Part shown: in pieces, positions 58,962-64,000 of the stretch
How positions within the stretch are numbered: position 1 is the first letter of the stretch
Layout: every line of letters begins with the position of its first letter
Assembly (NCBI GenBank): GCA_035487155.1
Contig: DATHMK010000019.1
Location: 1-64,000, forward strand
Reading direction: 5' to 3'
Origin: DAIDKA01 sp035487155
GTDB lineage: Bacteria > Pseudomonadota > Gammaproteobacteria > Steroidobacterales > Steroidobacteraceae
Length of the DNA stretch: 64,000 nucleotides
Position numbers and translations under genes: made by a program
Notes under the pieces: model-generated
Seen by the model: the letters and a program-made list of their open reading frames with translations, nothing else
Databases searched by the model: none
Told to the model about the DNA's origin: nothing

Positions 58962-58979
58962 GCCCGGGCGGCCCCGGGC
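58962..58979. repeat. Inverted repeat between pfp and hppA
   Basis: GCCCGGG and CCCGGGC flank a four-base loop. There is no T-run, so it is not a standard terminator, and it may be a processing site or a stabilising hairpin between the two mRNAs. Confidence 0.3.
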
Positions 58980-59022
58980 AGCCGAAACTTATATCACACA
59001 GCCATGCATGCGGGGACCACCG

Positions 59023-60309
59023 TCAGACTTTGAAATCGGTCTTGAGCTTGCGCCGCACGGGGGCGCCCTTGAGCCTCACATAATCGGGCAGTCCGTCCTT
59101 GTAGGGCGGATAGGCTTCCCCGGCAATGAGCGGCTCCAGGTACTTGCGGCAGGCAGCGGTGATGCCGAAACCATCCGCACTGATGTAGTCGCGCGGCATT
59201 TTCTTTTCCCGGTTCGCAACTTCAGCCAGTGGCACGTGGCCGATGACCCAGCGGTAGGGCTTTGCGGCTTTGCGGACGATGGTGGGCATCACGGCATTGT
59301 GTCCTGTGACCGCGAGTTCCACTGCAGCCTTGCCGCAGGCATAGGCCTGTTCAACATCCACCTTGGAGGCGATGTGGCGGGCCGACCGTTGCAGATAGTC
59401 CGCCACGGCCCAGTGATATTTGTAGCCGTGGGCTTCCCTGACCATGTTGGCGACCACCGGGCCGACACCGCCGAGCTGCGAATGTCCGAAGGCGTCCCTG
59501 GTGCCGGCCTCCGCCAGGAAGCGACCATCCGCATAGGCCGCGCCCTCCGAGACGACGACCACGCAGTAGCCGCAGTTGTCCACGCTGCTTTTGACCTTGG
59601 CCAGGAAGGCTGCCTGGTCAAAGGGAATTTCGGGGAACAGGATGATGTGCGGTGCCTCATCGGGCCTGCGTCCGGCCAAACCGCCGGCGGCGGCGATCCA
59701 GCCGGCATGCCGGCCCATCACCTCCAGCACGAAGACCTTGGTGGAGGTGCGCGCCATGGATGCCACATCCAGGGCGGCTTCGCGGGTGGACACGGCGATG
59801 TACTTGGCCACCGAGCCAAATCCCGGACAGCAGTCGGTGTGCGGTAAGTCGTTGTCAACGGTCTTTGGTACCCCGATACAGCTGATCGGATAGCCCAGCG
59901 ACTGCGATAACTGCGACACCTTGAGGGCGGTGTCCATGGAGTCGTTGCCGCCGTTGTAGAAAAAGTAGCCGATGTCATGGGCGCGGAACACCTCGATCAG
60001 GCGCTCGTATTCGGCCCGGTTCTGTTCCAGGCTCTTGAGTTTGAAACGCGCCGAACCAAAGGCGCCCGCCGGCGTGTACTTGAGGCCGCGGATGGTGTGG
60101 CGGCTTTCCTTGCTGACATCGATCAGATCCTCGGTCAGCGCGCCGATAATGCCGTGACGGCCCGCGTAGACCTTGCCGATGTGCCGCGGGTGCTTCGCGG
60201 CGGTTTCGATCACACCGCACGCGGAGGCATTGATGACGGCGGTGACACCGCCCGACTGGGCGTAGAAGGCATTGCGCTGCACGCTTGATCTGCTGGTTTT
60301 TCGGGTCAT
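59023..60309 (-). CDS. pfp: Pyrophosphate-dependent 6-phosphofructokinase
   Basis: A 428-residue phosphofructokinase. The active site reads YNGGNDSMDTALKV with Asp at the PPi-determining position (ATP enzymes have GGDG), and PKTVDNDLPHTD has Lys where ATP-PFKs have Gly, both markers of PPi specificity. EVMGRHAGWIAA is the substrate-binding region. It reversibly phosphorylates fructose-6-phosphate using PPi, so it can work in glycolysis or gluconeogenesis. It is divergent from adk and upstream of hppA. Confidence 0.95.
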   Translation of the reverse strand: MTRKTSRSSVQRNAFYAQSGGVTAVINASACGVIETAAKHPRHIGKVYAGRHGIIGALTEDLIDVSKESRHTIRGLKYTPAGAFGSARFKLKSLEQNRAEYERLIEVFRAHDIGYFFYNGGNDSMDTALKVSQLSQSLGYPISCIGVPKTVDNDLPHTDCCPGFGSVAKYIAVSTREAALDVASMARTSTKVFVLEVMGRHAGWIAAAGGLAGRRPDEAPHIILFPEIPFDQAAFLAKVKSSVDNCGYCVVVVSEGAAYADGRFLAEAGTRDAFGHSQLGGVGPVVANMVREAHGYKYHWAVADYLQRSARHIASKVDVEQAYACGKAAVELAVTGHNAVMPTIVRKAAKPYRWVIGHVPLAEVANREKKMPRDYISADGFGITAACRKYLEPLIAGEAYPPYKDGLPDYVRLKGAPVRRKLKTDFKV

Positions 60310-60390
60310 TTGGCGTCGCCGTCAGCGGCTGAAAAAGGGCTTGCAAGAATAGCCAAAATCATGAGCATCGTGTGCCTTTCAGAGCGTTCA

Positions 60391-60419
60391 TTGACCAACC
60401 CCGGCGTGGCCGGTAACGT
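60391..60419 (+). promoter_or_regulatory. Possible adk promoter
   Basis: TTGACC (5 of 6 to consensus) and TAACGT (3 of 6) are spaced 17 bases apart, 62 bases upstream of the adk ATG. A hairpin CGGCC-CAAA-GGCCG lies in the putative leader. The -10 match is weak. Confidence 0.3.
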
Positions 60420-60480
60420 GGCCAGCCTCAATAAGTCAGGGAAGATCGGCCCAAAGGCCGACCAGGGGGCGGAAGTTCAT

Positions 60481-61365
60481 ATGCGCATCGTATTATTGGG
60501 ACCTCCGGGTTCGGGAAAGGGCACGCAATCGCAGCGCCTCATCGCGAGCCACGGCATTCCCCAGATCTCCACCGGCGACCTGCTGCGTGCCGCGGTTGCG
60601 GCACAGAGCAAGCTGGGCATCGCGGCCAAGTCTGCAATGGATGCCGGCAAGCTGGTGGCTGACCAGATCGTCCTGGGAATGATCCGGGAACGGCTGGCGC
60701 TGCCGGATGTGGCGCGGGGCTTCATTCTGGATGGCTTTCCGCGCAACCTTTCCCAGGCCGCGGCGCTCGAGGAGCTGCTGCAGCAGGTCGGCCAGCCGCT
60801 GGATGTCGTCGTGCTGATGCAGGTCGACAACGAGGAGCTGGTGCGCCGCATCGGCGGCCGTCGCACCTGCCGCAATTGCGGCCGCGTCTTCAACATTTTC
60901 ACCTCACCGCCGGCAACCGGGGAGACCTGCCCCAAGACCGGTGCAGCGCATGATCTGTTCCAGCGTCCCGACGACAACGAGGCAACGGTCGCCGAGCGTC
61001 TCAAGGTCTACGATGAGAAGACGCGGCCGCTGGCGCAGTTCTACGCACAGCGTGGGCTGCTGAAGCGCATCGACGCACAAGGCGATCTGGATGTCGTGAC
61101 GGCCAGGCTCGAGGCGGTACTGAGCGGCGCCGCCACCCCGGCTGCGCGCCCCGCTGCCATCCGGCCCGTGGCGCGGAAATCGCCCCGCAGCAAGCCTGCC
61201 GCCCGCAAGGCGGCGCGCAAGCCGCGCAAAGCCGCCAAAAGACCGCCGTCCAGGAAGCCAGCACCCAAACGCGCGGCCAGGAAGTCAGCGAAACGGAAAG
61301 TGGCCAAGCCGGTTGCTGCAAGGTCCCAAGGGTCCAGCAAGGCCAAGGCGCGCCGTCACCGCTGA
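60481..61365 (+). CDS. adk: Adenylate kinase with a basic C-terminal extension
   Basis: Residues 1-216 form a typical long-lid adenylate kinase: P-loop GPPGSGKGT (7-15), GDLLRAAVA, FILDGFPRN, and a lid with Cys130, Cys133, Cys150 and Thr153 at the spacing of a zinc-binding lid (fourth ligand replaced by Thr). It interconverts ATP+AMP and 2 ADP. Residues 217-294 form a Lys/Arg/Ala/Pro tail with 30 basic and no acidic residues, like histone H1 or AlgP. ATG 60481 is the family start; the longer open frame to 60310 has no homology-like features. Confidence 0.95.
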   Translation: MRIVLLGPPGSGKGTQSQRLIASHGIPQISTGDLLRAAVAAQSKLGIAAKSAMDAGKLVADQIVLGMIRERLALPDVARGFILDGFPRNLSQAAALEELLQQVGQPLDVVVLMQVDNEELVRRIGGRRTCRNCGRVFNIFTSPPATGETCPKTGAAHDLFQRPDDNEATVAERLKVYDEKTRPLAQFYAQRGLLKRIDAQGDLDVVTARLEAVLSGAATPAARPAAIRPVARKSPRSKPAARKAARKPRKAAKRPPSRKPAPKRAARKSAKRKVAKPVAARSQGSSKAKARRHR

Positions 61366-61393
61366 GGCGACGGTTGTCACGACAGTGCCGGGC

Positions 61394-62581
61394 TCAGGTG
61401 CGCCGCGTCAGTTGCGCCACGGCGCTGACCAGCTCGTCCGACTCGGCGGGCCGCGTCAGGTGCATCTGGAACCCGGCATCGTGGGCACGCACCGCATCCT
61501 CGGGCCGCGCAAAATCGGTGAGCGCGATGGCGGGCAGCTCCTGAGCGCTGAGCTTGGCGCGCACGGCTCGGATCAGGTCGTAGCCATTGCGCCCCGGCAT
61601 GGTCAGATCCGCGATCAGAACATCCGCATGGAAGGTACGCAGCGCCTGCAGCGCTGAATCCGCACTGGTCGCCGTGGCCACCAGCGCCCGCGCGCTGCTC
61701 AGGTTCTGACGGGCACGTTCCAGCGTTTCTTTGTCGTCGTCGACGAGCAGCACCCGCAGCCCGTGCAGATCGGCGCTCTCCAGTGCCACCACGTCGGTCA
61801 CCGGCTCGTGCGGCGCCAACCGTGGCAGCAGCGCGCCGAAAGTCGCGCCATGACCTTCCCCGGCGCTGGTCGCCCACACCCGCCCGCCATGCAGCTCGAT
61901 CACCTGCTTGACGATGACCAGCCCCAAGCCCAGGCCGGGCGGACCGCGTCGCGGCTCCTCGCTGCGGCTGAAGCGGTCGAACACCAGGTTCAGCGCGGCC
62001 GGACTCAAGCCGATGCCGCTGTCGGTGACGTTCACTTCCCAGTTGCCCAGGGCGCGTGTCAGGGTGGTGGTGATGAGTCCGCCGCGGGGTGTGAACTTCA
62101 CGGCGTTGTTGAGCAGGTTCCACACCACCTGCTGCAGTCGCTGCCGATCACCGAACACCAGGCAGGCCTGGGAGGGCAGGTTCTTTTCCAGTCGTACGCC
62201 TTTGGCGTCGGCCGTCGCCTGCATGGTCTCCAGCGCCGCTTCGACGATCTGCGCCAGATCGGTTTCTTCAGGATCCAGTCGCAGACGGCCGCTGAGCAGG
62301 CCGCTCATGTCGATGAGGTCATCCACCAGCTGGGCGAGTATGCGCACGTTGCGATCGATGGTCTGGCCGCCGCGCTGCACGTCCTCGGGTGCCAGGCGTC
62401 CGGATTCCAGCAGACGTGACCAGCCAAGCACGGCATGCAGCGGAGCGCGCAGCTCATGCCCAAGGGTGGACAGGAACTCGTCCTTCAGGCGGCTGACGCG
62501 TTCGGCCTCAACGCGCAAGGCCCGCTCCTCGGCAATACGCCGCCGCGGATCATCGGTTTCCTGTGCGCCGTTGCCGTCCAT
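61394..62581 (-). CDS. Hybrid histidine kinase-receiver without a recognised sensor domain
   Basis: A 395-residue soluble protein: short N-terminal coiled coil, HisKA with the phospho-acceptor in STLGHELRAPLHAV, HATPase (LLNNAVKFTP N box, DSGIGLSP, GPPGLGLGLVIV), and a C-terminal receiver (VLLVDDDKET, phospho-Asp in LIADLTMPG). The usual conserved Lys of the receiver (LTKP) is Arg here (LTRPAES), so phosphorylation signalling may be altered. No membrane segment or PAS is visible; input may come from a partner protein. It lies 7 bases downstream of RNase D on the same strand. Confidence 0.9.
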   Translation of the reverse strand: MDGNGAQETDDPRRRIAEERALRVEAERVSRLKDEFLSTLGHELRAPLHAVLGWSRLLESGRLAPEDVQRGGQTIDRNVRILAQLVDDLIDMSGLLSGRLRLDPEETDLAQIVEAALETMQATADAKGVRLEKNLPSQACLVFGDRQRLQQVVWNLLNNAVKFTPRGGLITTTLTRALGNWEVNVTDSGIGLSPAALNLVFDRFSRSEEPRRGPPGLGLGLVIVKQVIELHGGRVWATSAGEGHGATFGALLPRLAPHEPVTDVVALESADLHGLRVLLVDDDKETLERARQNLSSARALVATATSADSALQALRTFHADVLIADLTMPGRNGYDLIRAVRAKLSAQELPAIALTDFARPEDAVRAHDAGFQMHLTRPAESDELVSAVAQLTRRT

Positions 62582-62588
62582 CAGCCAA

Positions 62589-63662
62589 TCATAGCGCTGC
62601 CAGCAGTCGTTGACCGATGACTTCGCGTCGCCAGCCTGTCATAAGCGCTGCGCCTTGCTGCCCGTCGGCCAGCTGCTCCAGATCGCGCCGGGTGGCGAGG
62701 ATCTCCGGCGGCAGGTTGAACTCGGTGGCCACCGCCTGGTGAACCGCCGACAGTTTCTTGAACAGCGCGGCCTTCTGGGCATCCGGCGCACCGCGCGAGT
62801 TGAGGCGCGGCAGCGCCGCCGGCATCCCGGCGGCCGCGATGAGCCCCAGTATCTCGGCGCCGTTGTGTTTGATGAAACCGGGCTGCATGTCGGCCAATCC
62901 CGCCAGCTCCTCCAAGCTGCGCGGTACCCTGACCACGATGTCGCGCAGCACCGCATCGTCCAGAATCCAGCCGCGCGGGCGATTACGCTCATCGGCGCGA
63001 CGTTCGCGCCAGGCGGCCAGCGACTGCGCCAGGCGCGCGCGATCGGCATCCAGTGCCTTGAAGGACCGGATCCGCAGCCATGCCGACTGCGGATCCACGG
63101 CGTAGTCGGCCGGATCCTTGAGCGCAGCCAGTTCCTCCGCCAGCCAGGGCAGACGCCCCAGGCGCGTCAGTTCCTGCAGCAGGTGCTCGCGGATCGGCAG
63201 CAGGTAGCGGACATCATCCAGCGCGTAGTCGATCTGCTCTGCCGACAGCGGGCGCCGCGACCAGTCCGTCCGGGTGTGCGCCTTGCTCAGTTCCCGGCCC
63301 GTCACACGTCGTACCAGCTCGGCATAGCCGATCTGCGCCGGCATTCCGGTCAGCGCCGCGGCGATCTGCGTATCAAACACCGGTGTGACGAAACCGGCCG
63401 CGGGCAGCAGCACCTCGATGTCCTGGCGACAGGCATGCATGACCTTGATGCCGGGGCCGCCGCAGGCCGCGTGCAGCGGCGAGAGATCGGGCAGCGCCAG
63501 GGGATCCACGCACCAGGCGCCCGCGCCGTCCGCGATCTGCAGCAGGCACAGCTCCGCCCGGTAGGTGCGCTCGCGCAGAAACTCGGTGTCCAGCGCGATG
63601 GCAGGGGCTTGCAGCAAACGCTGGGCGAGTGCTGCAAGGTCCTGCCGTTGTGTGATCATCAT
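62589..63662 (-). CDS. rnd: Ribonuclease D
   Basis: A 357-residue 3'-5' exoribonuclease with the DEDDy catalytic set: ALDTEFLRE (Exo I), HACRQDIEVL (Exo II), and QIDYALDDVRYLL with the catalytic Tyr (Exo III). An HRDC domain follows (RNRPRGWILDDAVLRDI, PRSLEELAGL). It trims tRNA and other small RNA precursors. Upstream is the divergent mpl gene. Confidence 0.95.
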   Translation of the reverse strand: MMITQRQDLAALAQRLLQAPAIALDTEFLRERTYRAELCLLQIADGAGAWCVDPLALPDLSPLHAACGGPGIKVMHACRQDIEVLLPAAGFVTPVFDTQIAAALTGMPAQIGYAELVRRVTGRELSKAHTRTDWSRRPLSAEQIDYALDDVRYLLPIREHLLQELTRLGRLPWLAEELAALKDPADYAVDPQSAWLRIRSFKALDADRARLAQSLAAWRERRADERNRPRGWILDDAVLRDIVVRVPRSLEELAGLADMQPGFIKHNGAEILGLIAAAGMPAALPRLNSRGAPDAQKAALFKKLSAVHQAVATEFNLPPEILATRRDLEQLADGQQGAALMTGWRREVIGQRLLAAL

Positions 63663-63703
63663 CGTTGCAATTGGTCCGGATTTTGTCTGTTAATGTGCGC
63701 ATT

Positions 63704-64000
63704 ATGCGCGTTCATATACTGGGAATCTGCGGCACCTTCATGGGCGGGATTGCCGCCATCGCCAAGGCGGCCGGTCACAAGGTCACAGGCTCCGACCGCA
63801 ACGTCTACCCGCCCATGAGCACACAGCTGCGGGCCTTGGGGATCGACCTGGTCGAAGGCTTCGAGGCCGCGCAGCTGGATCCGGCACCGGATGTGGTGGT
63901 GGTCGGCAATGTCATGACGCGCGGCATACCGGTGGTGGAGGCGCTGCTGGATCGCGGCCTGCCCTATGCCTCGGGGCCCGAATGGCTGGCGCGCGAGGTT
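63704..64000 (+). CDS. mpl: UDP-N-acetylmuramate:L-alanyl-gamma-D-glutamyl-meso-diaminopimelate ligase (partial)
   Basis: The first 99 residues of a Mur-type ligase run past the window end. The start MRVHILGICGTFMGGIAAIA is the signature of Mpl, with the GTFMGG loop that distinguishes it from MurC (GIGGxGMSG). VTGSDRNVYPPMSTQLRALG and VVVGNVMTRGIP follow. Mpl recycles murein tripeptide by attaching it to UDP-MurNAc. The C-terminal ATP and peptide domains are outside the window. Confidence 0.93.
   Translation, partial: MRVHILGICGTFMGGIAAIAKAAGHKVTGSDRNVYPPMSTQLRALGIDLVEGFEAAQLDPAPDVVVVGNVMTRGIPVVEALLDRGLPYASGPEWLAREV

Noticed and set aside
60310..60480. N-terminal extension of Adk
   Set aside because: The conserved adenylate kinase start is at 60481, and the upstream part looks like a promoter and leader.
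61129..61365. Basic tail of adk as a separate gene or CRISPR-like repeat
   Set aside because: It is in frame with Adk, without a stop or regular spacer structure.

Overview
The window is a gene-dense, high-GC stretch of bacterial chromosome. I infer a gammaproteobacterium of the Xanthomonadales/Nevskiales type (Steroidobacter- or Solimonas-like) from its conserved gene blocks: cutA-dsbD-aroQ-accBC-prmA-dusB-fis-purHD, rhlB next to trxA-rho, groESL-glnE, LPS core genes (heptosyltransferase, KdkA, KdtA) and tolC-rhodanese-pcm. Nearly everything is core housekeeping. I see no rRNA, tRNA, CRISPR array, insertion sequence or integrase.

Layout. 1-9.5 kb: Nudix hydrolase, small P-loop kinase, UvrD-type helicase, RRM protein, arginine decarboxylase, mercaptopyruvate sulfurtransferase, GST, homospermidine synthase and GreB. 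9.6-17 kb: a small unknown protein, an L,D-transpeptidase lipoprotein, an isolated contractile-tail sheath protein, a small hydrolase, PlsB and a secreted tandem NTF2-like protein. 17-24 kb: ArfB, an MscS channel, a YdcH-like protein, a GMP/IMP nucleotidase, RhlB, TrxA-Rho and an outer-membrane barrel. 24-36.6 kb: one long minus-strand block running from cutA down to purD (redox, aroQ, fatty-acid start, translation-factor methylation, tRNA modification, Fis, purine synthesis). 36.7-42 kb: CIRCE-controlled groESL, a terminator, glnE and a CHCC zinc-finger gene.

42-47.7 kb is the most unusual part. A minus-strand operon with overlapping genes encodes an ECF-like sigma factor, a single-pass membrane protein in the anti-sigma position, and a 1093-residue TPR-CHAT protein with an intact His/Cys pair and an apparent Sec signal peptide. 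A small lipoprotein is divergent from it. This is my best candidate for an undescribed signalling or proteolytic system.

47.7-53.8 kb: LPS core genes, then tolC, rhodanese and pcm. 53.8-64 kb: a membrane PAS-GGDEF-EAL protein, a small unknown, H+-pyrophosphatase and PPi-dependent phosphofructokinase side by side, adenylate kinase with a histone-like basic tail, a hybrid histidine kinase, RNase D and the start of mpl.

Other points of interest are a duplicated N-terminal domain in DsbD, a disordered NRDG-repeat extension on Rho translated from a start overlapping trxA, and pairing of arginine decarboxylase with homospermidine synthase. The functional statements rest on motif reading and gene order only; no database search was run.
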